In this document: positions 10,300 through 18,245 of the stretch, piece after piece | Layout: each line of letters opens with the position of its first letter | Position numbering within the stretch: position 1 is the stretch's first letter | NCBI RefSeq assembly: GCF_011752625.1 | Contig: NZ_VWXD01000003.1 | Location: 186,001 to 250,000, forward strand | Source of the DNA: Candidatus Pantoea formicae | Lineage (GTDB): Bacteria > Pseudomonadota > Gammaproteobacteria > Enterobacterales > Enterobacteriaceae | Length of the DNA stretch: 64,000 nt | Direction: 5' to 3' | Translations under genes and position numbers: made by a program | Notes under the pieces: model-generated | Databases searched by the model: none | Told to the model about the DNA's origin: nothing | The model's input: the letters and a program-made list of their open reading frames with translations, nothing else

Positions 10300-11073
10300 A
10301 TGTCTCAGCCTAAGATCTGGCTCGGCGTCAGCCTGAAAATGTACTTCGGTTATCAGCAAACATTGGACTGGTGCCGCAAAGTAGCCGGACTGGCGCAGCT
10401 TCCGGCGGTGAAAAACGGAGAAGTGGGGCTGTTCGTACTGCCTGCCTATCCTGCCATCCCAGCCGTTGCCGACATCTTTGCTAAAACGCCGGTTCGCTTT
10501 GGCGGACAGGATGTGTGTCAGGCCGAGAACGGTGCCTGGACCGGTGAAGTGAGCGCCAGCATGTTGCAGGAGCTGGGTTGTTCACTGGCCGAGATTGGTC
10601 ATGCAGAACGTCGTCGTCATTTCCATGAAGACAAAGCGCAAATTGCGGCCAAAGTCGCCATGTCGCTGCGCCATGGTTTAACGCCAGTGTTATGTATCGG
10701 CGAAGAGCAACAGGCTGAGCCGGAGCAGGCGATTGCATTATGCGAGCAGCAGCTCGCCGAAGCCTTAGCGGATGCCGCGCAACAAGGGCTGAAGGGTGAA
10801 GTGTTCTTCGCCTATGAACCGCAATGGGCGATTGGCGCACCGCAGCCCGCCCCCGACAGCTACATCCGCGCGGTTTGTGCGGGCCTGCAACAGTTGAAAA
10901 CGCCAAACGGCATCACATTGAAAATTATTTATGGCGGCAGCGCAGGACCGGGACTGATTCAGCGTCTGGGCGCAGACGTCAACGGCCTGTTCCTCGGCCG
11001 CTTTGCCCACGATCCTAACGCGCTGGCGCAAATCATTGAAGAAGCCAGCGTGCTGGCCAAGGAGATCCGTTAA
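10300..11073 (+). CDS. lerI: Triosephosphate-isomerase homologue, probably L-erythrulose 1-phosphate isomerase
   Basis: A TIM-barrel isomerase of 257 residues. The catalytic triad is present as Lys13, His101 (GHAERR, usually GHSERR) and Glu173 (YEPQWAIG). The asparagine two residues before the lysine in true TIM is Ser11 here (GVSLKMYF instead of NWK), and loop 6 reads YEPQWAIGAP rather than YEPVWAIGTG. Such changes fit a homologue acting on a four-carbon substrate: in the characterised pathway LerI turns L-erythrulose 1-phosphate into D-erythrulose 4-phosphate. It is unlikely to be the glycolytic TpiA. It sits between lerK (11-bp gap) and oiaC (TAATG overlap). Confidence 0.82.
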   Translation: MSQPKIWLGVSLKMYFGYQQTLDWCRKVAGLAQLPAVKNGEVGLFVLPAYPAIPAVADIFAKTPVRFGGQDVCQAENGAWTGEVSASMLQELGCSLAEIGHAERRRHFHEDKAQIAAKVAMSLRHGLTPVLCIGEEQQAEPEQAIALCEQQLAEALADAAQQGLKGEVFFAYEPQWAIGAPQPAPDSYIRAVCAGLQQLKTPNGITLKIIYGGSAGPGLIQRLGADVNGLFLGRFAHDPNALAQIIEEASVLAKEIR

Positions 11074-11882
11074 TGAGCCGTATCGGACTCAGTACCTATG
11101 CCTTTTTCTGGCGCATGTCCAGCAAAGTGCCGAACCCACTGACGCTGGAGCAGATGCTGCAACAGACCGCTGAGATGGATGTGTCGGTATTTCAAATTTG
11201 TGATTACCCGGCGATTGAAAGTTGGTCAGATGAGCAGTTACAGGATCTTCGCCAACTGGCCGACAAGCTTGGCATCACGCTTGAGCTGGGTACACGCGGC
11301 TTGGGCACCACCCATCTGCGTCGCTATCTGCATATGGCAAACATTCTCGATGCGCGCGTGGTGCGCTCGATGTTCTACACCGCCGAACACCGCCCGTCAC
11401 TGGACGAAGCGGCTGAACTAATTGCTGCTGTTTTGCCGGATTTTGCGCGTCAGCAGGTGCGTTTGTGTCTGGAGACCTACGAGCAGGTCAAGAGCGGCGC
11501 AATGATGTCAGTGATTAATAAGTTCTTGTCGCCGTGGCTGTGTGTCTGCCTGGACCCGGCTAACTGCGTGGCAGGACTGGAATTGCCTGAGCAGGTCATC
11601 GCCAATACTGCCGCGCGTGTCGGCAATCTCCACATTAAAGATTTCGCCTTTACACGTCGTGATGGCTGGGTCGGCTTTACCTATGCGGGCTGCCTGATGG
11701 GCGAAGGCCTGCTGGATTATGACCGGATGATCGCCAGCGTGCGCCCGGTTGAAAGAGAGATTAACCAAATAGTCGAACACTGGTTGCCGTGGCAAGACGA
11801 TGCCGCGTTGACCTGCGAGCGAGAAGCCGAGTGGACTCGCCGTACCGTTGAATTCTTACGTAGTAAACAAGATCAGGAGTAA
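11073..11882 (+). CDS. oiaC: Xylose-isomerase-like TIM-barrel protein, probably 3-oxo-isoapionate decarboxylase
   Basis: A 269-residue member of the sugar-phosphate isomerase/epimerase superfamily. Likely metal ligands are Glu in CLETYEQ, Asp in CLDPANC, His in NLHIKDF and Glu in QIVEHWLP, the usual Glu-Asp-His-Glu order. Family members are isomerases, epimerases or decarboxylases. Lying between a LerI-like isomerase and an ApnO-like dehydrogenase, the best match is OiaC, which decarboxylates 3-oxo-isoapionate to L-erythrulose. The start overlaps the lerI stop as TAATG. A tetrulose-phosphate epimerase, as in erythritol clusters, is the main alternative. Confidence 0.75.
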   Translation: MSRIGLSTYAFFWRMSSKVPNPLTLEQMLQQTAEMDVSVFQICDYPAIESWSDEQLQDLRQLADKLGITLELGTRGLGTTHLRRYLHMANILDARVVRSMFYTAEHRPSLDEAAELIAAVLPDFARQQVRLCLETYEQVKSGAMMSVINKFLSPWLCVCLDPANCVAGLELPEQVIANTAARVGNLHIKDFAFTRRDGWVGFTYAGCLMGEGLLDYDRMIASVRPVEREINQIVEHWLPWQDDAALTCEREAEWTRRTVEFLRSKQDQE

Positions 11883-11887
11883 TACCG

Positions 11888-12745
11888 ATGAGCAATACAT
11901 TGAAAACCATCACCGTGATTGGCGCCGGCGGCAAAATGGGCATGCGTATTTCTGCCAACTTCCAGAAAAGCGCATACCAGGTGTTTTACGTTGAAAACTC
12001 CCCGAAGGCGCAGGAACAAGTCACTGCGCAAGGTCGTGAGTTGTCTGATGCGGCTTCCGTGGTGCCGGTCAGTGATGTGGTGATCCTGGCGGTGCCGGAT
12101 ATCGTGTTGGGCAAAGTGTCAGAAGGCGTGGTGCCACAGATGAAAGCGGGGGCCATTTTGCTGACGCTGGACCCTGCTGCAGCCTACGCTAACCTGATCG
12201 CGCATCGTGATGGCATTGAATACGCGGTTGCCCATCCTTGCCATCCGTCGGTGTTCCTGGAGCGTTACACCAAAGAAGAACATGCGGATGCCTTTGGCGG
12301 TATCGCCGCTGTTCAGCACGTTGCGGCTTCGTATGAAACCGGTAGCGATGCGCAGAAAGCCGAACTGAGCAAAGTGATCAGCGTGATGTACGGCCCAGTC
12401 GAAGAAGTGCATTGGGTCACGGTGACGCAGTTGGCTTACCTGGAGCCAACGCTGGTGGAAACCGTGGCTTGCATGGTTGGCGCGTTCATGAAAGAGGCGC
12501 TGGATGAAACCGTGAAGCACAGCGGTGTGCCAGAAGAAGCCGCGAAAGCGATGCTGTATGGTCATATTCAGATCGCACTGGCTGTGGCTTTCCGCGCCAC
12601 CAACCCGTTCTCAGATGCCTGTATGATCGCGATGGAGTACGGCCGCGAGAAAATTGTTAAGCCAGACTGGAAGCAGATCTTCGATCAGAAAGAGCTGGAT
12701 ATTGTGATTGCCCGTATGTTGAAAATTGACGCAATCAAACGCTAA
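11888..12745 (+). CDS. apnO: Rossmann-fold oxidoisomerase, probably D-apionate oxidoisomerase
   Basis: A 285-residue NAD(P)-dependent enzyme. It begins with a dinucleotide fold (VIGAGGKMGMRI, residues about 10-21) and ends with an all-helical domain like that of 6-phosphogluconate dehydrogenase relatives. A His-rich AHPCHPSVF segment near 115 is likely part of the active site. ApnO oxidises D-apionate with a carbon shift to 3-oxo-isoapionate, the first step of the route. CAGGAG is 8 nt before the ATG. It is the last enzyme gene of the rightward arm and is followed by a hairpin and the regulator. A generic beta-hydroxyacid dehydrogenase role cannot be excluded. Confidence 0.75.
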   Translation: MSNTLKTITVIGAGGKMGMRISANFQKSAYQVFYVENSPKAQEQVTAQGRELSDAASVVPVSDVVILAVPDIVLGKVSEGVVPQMKAGAILLTLDPAAAYANLIAHRDGIEYAVAHPCHPSVFLERYTKEEHADAFGGIAAVQHVAASYETGSDAQKAELSKVISVMYGPVEEVHWVTVTQLAYLEPTLVETVACMVGAFMKEALDETVKHSGVPEEAAKAMLYGHIQIALAVAFRATNPFSDACMIAMEYGREKIVKPDWKQIFDQKELDIVIARMLKIDAIKR

Positions 12746-12758
12746 GCGTGATGTGTCT

Positions 12759-12797
12759 TACGACTCGCGACGCCGCTGTCTGGCGAAGCGAGTCGTA
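12759..12797. repeat. Hairpin between apnO and the SorC regulator gene
   Basis: A perfect 10-bp stem (TACGACTCGC/GCGAGTCGTA) encloses 19 nt. No T-run follows, so it is not a classical terminator. It may attenuate read-through or protect the 3' end of the catabolic mRNA. Confidence 0.5.
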
Positions 12798-12852
12798 TCA
12801 ATGATATAACTCCTTCCTCAAATCAAGTGTCACGATACAAGACAGGTAACGG

Positions 12853-13818
12853 ATGGAAAAAAACACGCTTTCTCAGGACTCCGAGCTGCTGACAGAAATT
12901 GCTGTAGCCTATTATCAGGACGAAATCACCCAGGAGGAGATTGCGCGTAAGTTTGGGATTTCCCGCATTAAAGTTGGCCGTCTGCTCAAGCGCGCGCGTG
13001 AAGAGGGTATCGTCGAGATTAATGTGCGCTATCATCCGGTGTTCAGTACACGTCTTGAACAACAGCTGCAAAACCGTTTTCCCCAACTGCAACGCGCACT
13101 GATTGCCCTGGATTCCCCCGATGATGAAGAGCAACGCCGTCAGGTTGCTGCGTTGGTGTCATCACATCTCGCGCAGTCCTTGAAAGATAATGCCATCGTG
13201 GCGGTAGGACAGGGACGCAACGTGGCGGCAGTTGCTGATTATCCCGGTCAGGTGCCGACGCGCAATTGTCTTTTCATCAGTGGCATTGGCGGTACGCATC
13301 GTCCCGGTGACGCCATTAATGCCGATCACATTAGCCGTCGTCTGGCGAAGAAATTTGGTGGTATCAGTGAAACCCTGTATGCCCCGGCCTATGTCGAGAA
13401 CCGCGCACTCCGTGACGCCTTTATGCAAAACGGCACCATCAAAGAGACGCTGGACCGGGCGCGTAAGGCCGATGTGGCGATAGTGGGCATCGGTGATATG
13501 AATGAAAACAGCTATATGGTGAAACTTGGCTGGTTCACGCCGCATGAAATTATTGATGCGCATGTGAATCAGGGCGTGACTGGCGATGTGGCGGGCTACG
13601 ACTTCTTCAATGCCCAAGGGCAGCATGTCGATACGGTAATGAATGACCGTGTCATTGGCCTCAGCATCGAAGAATTACGCAAGATCCCCTGCGTGATTGC
13701 GATTGCTTCCGAGAATACAAAAGCCATGGCCATTCTCGGCGCGTTGCGCACGGGTGCAATCGATATTGTCGCTACCACGGCACAAAATATTCGCACGATT
13801 TTGAGTATGTCGCAGTAA
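12853..13818 (+). CDS. SorC/DeoR-type transcriptional regulator of the island
   Basis: A 321-residue regulator with an N-terminal helix-turn-helix (YYQDEITQEEIARKFGISR, about 17-35, continuing IKVGRLLKRA) and a C-terminal sugar-binding SorC domain related to sugar-phosphate isomerases (GQGRNVAAVA near 118 and VGIGDMN near 213). Such proteins respond to a phosphorylated sugar intermediate. Here an erythrulose phosphate or erythrose 4-phosphate would be logical. It lies in the same direction as the catabolic arm with a 107-bp gap and probably binds the divergent region 6774-7215. Effector and sites are inferred. Confidence 0.85.
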   Translation: MEKNTLSQDSELLTEIAVAYYQDEITQEEIARKFGISRIKVGRLLKRAREEGIVEINVRYHPVFSTRLEQQLQNRFPQLQRALIALDSPDDEEQRRQVAALVSSHLAQSLKDNAIVAVGQGRNVAAVADYPGQVPTRNCLFISGIGGTHRPGDAINADHISRRLAKKFGGISETLYAPAYVENRALRDAFMQNGTIKETLDRARKADVAIVGIGDMNENSYMVKLGWFTPHEIIDAHVNQGVTGDVAGYDFFNAQGQHVDTVMNDRVIGLSIEELRKIPCVIAIASENTKAMAILGALRTGAIDIVATTAQNIRTILSMSQ

Positions 13819-13829
13819 TTTGTCTTCAG

Positions 13830-13858
13830 TGGCTAAGCCATACTGCATGGCTTAGCTA
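13830..13858. repeat. Hairpin at convergent gene ends, overlapping the abiEii stop
   Basis: GCTAAGCCAT (13832-13841) pairs perfectly with ATGGCTTAGC (13847-13856) around a 5-nt loop, and the outer bases allow further pairing. The TAG stop of the leftward toxin gene lies in its right foot. There is no T-run. It may act as a weak bidirectional transcription block. Confidence 0.5.
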
Positions 13859-14776
13859 TGAAGTTATTAGCAGTACGTCCTTGAGTTTTGCCAGAGCTTC
13901 CGTGTGTTTAGATGGCTGCATGTTAGATAAATTATGTAATTTCCAACGTACGGCAGGTAATTGCTCAACATCTGTTAATCCCAACAAGGCCCAGTCTGGT
14001 GTTCCATATTTGAATGTCAGTAGAAAGTGGCGCTCTTGCTCGGTAATTGAACGATTTATCGTCTCAATTAATTGGGTTCTTGCTGCTTCCAATTCCTCCC
14101 TTGAGACATCAATCTCCGCCATATTACGAAATTCACCCTCATAAACACTGCCAATGTCTTTTAATTGAGGCCTCAACAATTCTGATAATGGGCGAGGGTG
14201 GCTAACTAAATAGACCAGCAGTGCCTTGCGCAATTCTTCTGTGAGCCCTTCATTATCGAGCAAAAACTTAATATCAAACAAATCACGAGGATGTTGACGA
14301 TCTAAAGCTGCACATATTTTTCCCGCATAGAGGTCAGCAAAAGCGACGACTAGCGTCTCTGCGAAGCCAAATTCCTCCTCGACGGAATCACTCACTGAGA
14401 TAACCGAAGGCTCATAGACGGTGCCACGCAACACGGGAGATAACTCAATTTTTATCTGTATGCCGCTACGCACAACCGTCAGTCTTAACGCGTCTATTTT
14501 ATCTTCGTAAGATTTAATTACTGTGCTGCCTGCTAATGTCGCGATGATGCTATTCGTGATTTCATTTAACTTCAAACGGATAGTCATTAGAGATTGCTGA
14601 CGATCCATCACGGGTAGAAAAACCAAGTCAATATCGACGGATAAACGGGGTAAATCACGAATAAAGAGATTTATCGCCGTGCCGCCTTTGAGTGCGAAGC
14701 AGTTATGCTGAGAGACAATTGGCAGGATCTGCAGCAATAACTGTACTTGCTTATAATAAACACTCTGGCGGTCCAT
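13856..14776 (-). CDS. AbiEii/AbiGii-type nucleotidyltransferase toxin
   Basis: The 306-residue protein has the minimal nucleotidyltransferase core: GGTAINLF at 31-38 and the catalytic Asp pair in SVDIDLVF (Asp48, Asp50). The LYAGKICAALDRQHPRDLFDIK segment near 145-166 is typical of the AbiEii family. AbiEii toxins halt growth in the bacteriostatic type IV AbiE systems; related MenT-type enzymes modify tRNA 3' ends. The gene starts directly after the stop codon of the antitoxin gene with no gap, so the two are translationally coupled. Base composition is richer in A+T than in the flanking operons, which suggests acquisition. Confidence 0.88.
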   Translation of the reverse strand: MDRQSVYYKQVQLLLQILPIVSQHNCFALKGGTAINLFIRDLPRLSVDIDLVFLPVMDRQQSLMTIRLKLNEITNSIIATLAGSTVIKSYEDKIDALRLTVVRSGIQIKIELSPVLRGTVYEPSVISVSDSVEEEFGFAETLVVAFADLYAGKICAALDRQHPRDLFDIKFLLDNEGLTEELRKALLVYLVSHPRPLSELLRPQLKDIGSVYEGEFRNMAEIDVSREELEAARTQLIETINRSITEQERHFLLTFKYGTPDWALLGLTDVEQLPAVRWKLHNLSNMQPSKHTEALAKLKDVLLITS

Positions 14777-15553
14777 TTACGTCGACTCCTTGGGTACAGT
14801 TATATTCCATGTTTTATCCAATCGGCCACCACGTGCTATTTCACGCTTTCCCACACCCAAATCATATTCTTCCGGTTTTAGGTATTTGAACCAAGCATGA
14901 TTGTACTGTTGAGACAGCCATAAAAATAATCGTTTACTCTTAATGCTGGAGCTGGCACGCAACAGGGCATCCATTTTTTTAGGCGATAAAGTGGATAAGC
15001 TCTGCATCAGTTGAGCTGCATGTTCAAAGCTTATTGTTGATGGAACACCTGCCAGGGCCTCCAGTATCGCTTTTTCAGGTGAGGAGTAGAGCAAGGGAGG
15101 AAGTGACTCTCGCCAGTGATCCTCTCGAAGATAGTGAGTCTTCTGCATCAATGAAGCGGGCCATAATCGGCGAGTGCTGTGCCATTCAAAATGAATGTTG
15201 TTGTCGATTTTATTCAGCCATGCAGGTAAGGCCGTTTCTGCGTACAGATTGATGTGGATACGTTTGCTACGTGATTGATAATGAGCGAGCCCTTCTTGAT
15301 CTAGTGCGCTCAAGCCGCCGACATGCACGGGGAAGAAACTCATCCTTTGCAATGAGGTGACAATGCCTTTCCAGTTAACCTGCAACACTTCACGGACATA
15401 CACACCAGGGGTAAGTGTCAGCAGCGTTTGACTTTTGACCGCATTATCAATGAAGTGGGGGTTCAAACCTTGTGTGACTAACCAAGGTTTAGTGGCGAGT
15501 AATCCCGCAGGAAGCATCATTTTCAGTTTTTGACGACTTTCAGCGTTTAACAT
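14777..15553 (-). CDS. AbiEi-type antitoxin and autorepressor
   Basis: A 258-residue protein with the AbiEi plan: an N-terminal winged helix-turn-helix (residues about 1-65, including GLNPHFIDNAVKSQTLLTL) and a larger C-terminal antitoxin domain. In studied AbiE systems this protein neutralises the toxin and binds inverted repeats in its own promoter. Two matching repeats occur at 15582-15598 and 15654-15669. The Shine-Dalgarno sequence is weak. It is first of two genes, with the toxin following without a gap. Confidence 0.85.
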   Translation of the reverse strand: MLNAESRQKLKMMLPAGLLATKPWLVTQGLNPHFIDNAVKSQTLLTLTPGVYVREVLQVNWKGIVTSLQRMSFFPVHVGGLSALDQEGLAHYQSRSKRIHINLYAETALPAWLNKIDNNIHFEWHSTRRLWPASLMQKTHYLREDHWRESLPPLLYSSPEKAILEALAGVPSTISFEHAAQLMQSLSTLSPKKMDALLRASSSIKSKRLFLWLSQQYNHAWFKYLKPEEYDLGVGKREIARGGRLDKTWNITVPKEST

Positions 15554-15581
15554 CGTTTCTGGTTTGCATAGTTGTCAGATG

Positions 15582-15598
15582 ACGGCAATTATCGCCGT
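15582..15598. promoter_or_regulatory. AbiEi operator 1
   Basis: The sequence is ACGGCAATTATCGCCGT, whose ends ACGGC and GCCGT are complementary. Its first 16 bases recur exactly at 15654-15669. It lies 29 bp upstream of the antitoxin start, as expected for an autorepression site. Confidence 0.7.
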
Positions 15599-15653
15599 TA
15601 ATTTTATATTAAGCAAACCTTACAGGGCTTTGGGTTTGTTATGTTTGGATTTT

Positions 15654-15669
15654 ACGGCAATTATCGCCG
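15654..15669. promoter_or_regulatory. AbiEi operator 2
   Basis: This is an exact 16-base copy (ACGGCAATTATCGCCG) of operator 1, 72 bp further upstream. Both copies are followed by A+T-rich sequence (TTAATTTTATATTAA and TTATTATAATTTTAA). Two spaced sites fit cooperative binding by AbiEi. Confidence 0.7.
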
Positions 15670-15739
15670 CTTATTATAATTTTAATAAACCAAGTGGTGG
15701 TCTTTCTAACGTTCATATAACTTAATGACGGCCTAATCC

Positions 15740-15757
15740 CAGTCACTCAACCGTCAC
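15740..15757 (+). promoter_or_regulatory. Candidate Pho box
   Basis: CAGTCAC, 4 nt, CCGTCAC: two direct repeats with the 11-bp period of PhoB sites, each matching 5 of 7 positions of CTGTCAT. It is 70 bp upstream of a Ugp-like importer operon. Ugp systems are classical PhoB targets, which raises the prior for this weak-looking match. Confidence 0.4.
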
Positions 15758-15826
15758 CTCAGCACCATAAATCCTTCATTTCCCTAAGCTAGCTTACCGC
15801 CATTCTGTTTTCAGGACTGCGGATGC

Positions 15827-16930
15827 ATGAGCCACCTTTCGCTTCATCACATCACTAAAGCATGGGGCGAAAAAATCGCCCTGAATGACATCAGTTTTGA
15901 CGCCGCAGAAGGCAGCTTTGTCGCGCTACTTGGCCCCTCTGGCTGTGGCAAATCCACGCTGCTGCGCACTATTGCCGGGCTTGAAACCGCCGACAGCGGC
16001 GAGATCCATTTCAAACACAGCGATATCACACATTTACCGCCGTCGCAGCGCAAGCTCTCCATGGTGTTTCAATCCTATGCGCTGTTTCCGCATCTCAATG
16101 TACGTGAGAACCTGCTGTTTGGTCTGAAAGCGCGTGGGGAAGACAAGCAGACGTTTACCGCACGCCTGGATGACGTCAGTAAACTGATGGAGCTGGATAA
16201 ACTGCTCGATCGGCTACCTTCGCAACTCTCGGGTGGACAGCAGCAACGTGTGGCGCTGGGTAGGGCGGTGATCGCTAACAACAATCTGTGTTTAATGGAT
16301 GAACCGCTGTCCAACCTCGATGCCAAGCTGCGTCAAAGCATGCGTCGTGAAATTCGCGCATTACAAAAGAAACTGGCACTGACCATGCTGTATGTCACGC
16401 ATGACCAGACAGAAGCGATGAGCATGGCGGATAGCATTATCCTGCTGAATGACGGCCATATTGAGCAGCATGGGACGCCCAACGACCTTTACAACAATCC
16501 TGCCACTATTTTTGCTGCGCAGTTTATTGGTGCACCACCGATGAACATCTTGCCGCTGCATGCCAAAGGCGAACAGCACTACCTCAGTCATCTGCAGGCT
16601 CCCGTAGTAGAGCGTTGTGATGAGGTCGCGCTCAGTCTGGGACTGCGTGCCGAGGATATACAGCTTATCTCTGCCGATCATGCGGCGCTCACCGCGCGGG
16701 TTATCAGTTACGAATATATGGGGTCTGACACCTTACTGGCCTGCCAACTCGCAGGATTGTCCGAGCTTGTGACCGTCAAAGTGCCGGGTATGCAACGCTA
16801 TGACGAAGGCAGTCTGGTTGGCTTGCAGTGGTCCGCCGCCCGTCAATATCTGTTTTCAAGTACCAGTGGCAAACGCTGTGCGTCTGCCGAACAACAAATG
16901 TTTTCCTCACAGAAAAAATACGCTGTTTAA
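15827..16930 (+). CDS. UgpC/MalK-type ABC transporter ATPase
   Basis: A 367-residue ATPase of the carbohydrate CUT1/Ugp class. Walker A is GPSGCGKST near 36-44, the signature is LSGGQQQR near 134, Walker B is NLCLMDEPLSNLDA near 156, and a C-terminal TOBE-like domain follows about residue 235. The tail after about 340 (SSTSGKRCASAEQQMFSSQ) is not typical and may be a local extension. It is first in a five-gene operon with binding protein, two permeases and a phosphoesterase, suggesting import of a glycerophospho- or nucleotide-type compound. Confidence 0.88.
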   Translation: MSHLSLHHITKAWGEKIALNDISFDAAEGSFVALLGPSGCGKSTLLRTIAGLETADSGEIHFKHSDITHLPPSQRKLSMVFQSYALFPHLNVRENLLFGLKARGEDKQTFTARLDDVSKLMELDKLLDRLPSQLSGGQQQRVALGRAVIANNNLCLMDEPLSNLDAKLRQSMRREIRALQKKLALTMLYVTHDQTEAMSMADSIILLNDGHIEQHGTPNDLYNNPATIFAAQFIGAPPMNILPLHAKGEQHYLSHLQAPVVERCDEVALSLGLRAEDIQLISADHAALTARVISYEYMGSDTLLACQLAGLSELVTVKVPGMQRYDEGSLVGLQWSAARQYLFSSTSGKRCASAEQQMFSSQKKYAV

Positions 16931-16957
16931 CCGTTGTTTTTCGCCCAAGGGATAATC

Positions 16958-18235
16958 ATGTCTGCGATCCGTTACTCACGTCTGGCCTCTGCTGTATTAC
17001 TCTGTGCAACTGCATCCGCCTTTGCTGCGGATCCTGTCAAACTGCAGATGTACTATCCGATCGCGGTCGGTGGCAAAGTCAGCCACACCGTCGACTCGCT
17101 GGTGGCTGATTTTGAAAAAGAGCACCCAGAAGTGAGCATTCAGCCGGTTTATACCGGTGACTACGCCACAACGGTCACCAAGGCCCTGACGGCATTTCGC
17201 GGCGGTAATGCCCCGCAGCTGGCCGTGATTGGCGATATTGAAGCCTATTCATTGATCGACGCGGGCGCAATCGTTGCCGCCAGCGATCTGGCCACGGGTG
17301 ATGAAGGTAAAAAGTGGATCGACGGTTTTTATCCCGCTTTCCTGCGCCACATCGACGGCAAAGTGTGGGGGGTGCCGTTCCAGCGTTCTACCGTGGTGAT
17401 GTACTGGAACAAACAAGCCTTCGAAAAAGCGGGACTGAATGGCGACACGCCGCCGGCTAACTGGCAGCAAGTGGTCGAGTTCAGTAAGAAACTGACCATC
17501 AAAGATGCCAACGGTGTCAGTCAGTGGGGCATTGAGATCCCGTCCACACCCAACGGTTACTGGAACTTCCAGGGTCTTTCTGCCACCAACGGCGGTCGTC
17601 TGGATAACGGTAAAGGCACTGCCGTTAACTTTAATACGCCGGGTAACATCGAAACTCTGCAGTGGTTGACCGATCTCGGTCAGAAAGAAGAAGTGTCACC
17701 GAAAGGGGCTATTGCCTGGGGCACCACGCCACAGGACTTCATTAGCGGCAAAACGGCGATGATGGTCACCACGACGGGTAACCTGACTAACGTGCGCGAC
17801 AATGCCAAATTCCCGTTTGGTGTCGCGATGTTGCCAGAGAAAACCCAACGCGGTAGCCCAACCGGCGGCGGTAACCTGTATGTGTTTAAGAATGCCACGC
17901 CTGAACAGCAAAAAGCCGCCATGGAATTTATTCGTTGGGTGACCTCGCCGGAACAAGCGGCGCGCTGGAGTATTGCTACCGGTTATGTGGCAACTTCGCC
18001 AGCGGCATGGGATACCACAGTGATGAAGGATTACGTCAAAGAGGTGCCTCAGGCGCTGGTCGCACGTGAACAGTTGAAGTATGCACAGCCGGAACTGTCG
18101 ACCTATAACAGTGTGCAGATTCAGGATGCACTGAACCACGCGGTAGAAGCAGCGGTAACGCAAGCCAAAACGCCTGCCGAAGCCCTGGAAGGTGCGCAAA
18201 AGCAAGCCGACCGTCTGTTAAAGTCATACCAGTAA
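16958..18235 (+). CDS. Ugp-like periplasmic substrate-binding protein
   Basis: A 425-residue extracellular solute-binding protein of family 1, resembling UgpB. The first 23 residues form a signal peptide ending ASAFA before ADP. The start is set at ATG 16958, 8 nt after AAGG; an upstream in-frame ATG would spoil the signal peptide. Segments such as FRGGNAPQL near 75 and YWNKQAFEKAGL near 150 are shared with glycerol-3-phosphate and glycerophosphodiester binders. It delivers substrate to the two permeases that follow. Confidence 0.87.
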   Translation: MSAIRYSRLASAVLLCATASAFAADPVKLQMYYPIAVGGKVSHTVDSLVADFEKEHPEVSIQPVYTGDYATTVTKALTAFRGGNAPQLAVIGDIEAYSLIDAGAIVAASDLATGDEGKKWIDGFYPAFLRHIDGKVWGVPFQRSTVVMYWNKQAFEKAGLNGDTPPANWQQVVEFSKKLTIKDANGVSQWGIEIPSTPNGYWNFQGLSATNGGRLDNGKGTAVNFNTPGNIETLQWLTDLGQKEEVSPKGAIAWGTTPQDFISGKTAMMVTTTGNLTNVRDNAKFPFGVAMLPEKTQRGSPTGGGNLYVFKNATPEQQKAAMEFIRWVTSPEQAARWSIATGYVATSPAAWDTTVMKDYVKEVPQALVAREQLKYAQPELSTYNSVQIQDALNHAVEAAVTQAKTPAEALEGAQKQADRLLKSYQ

Positions 18236-18245
18236 CGGAAGCGCT

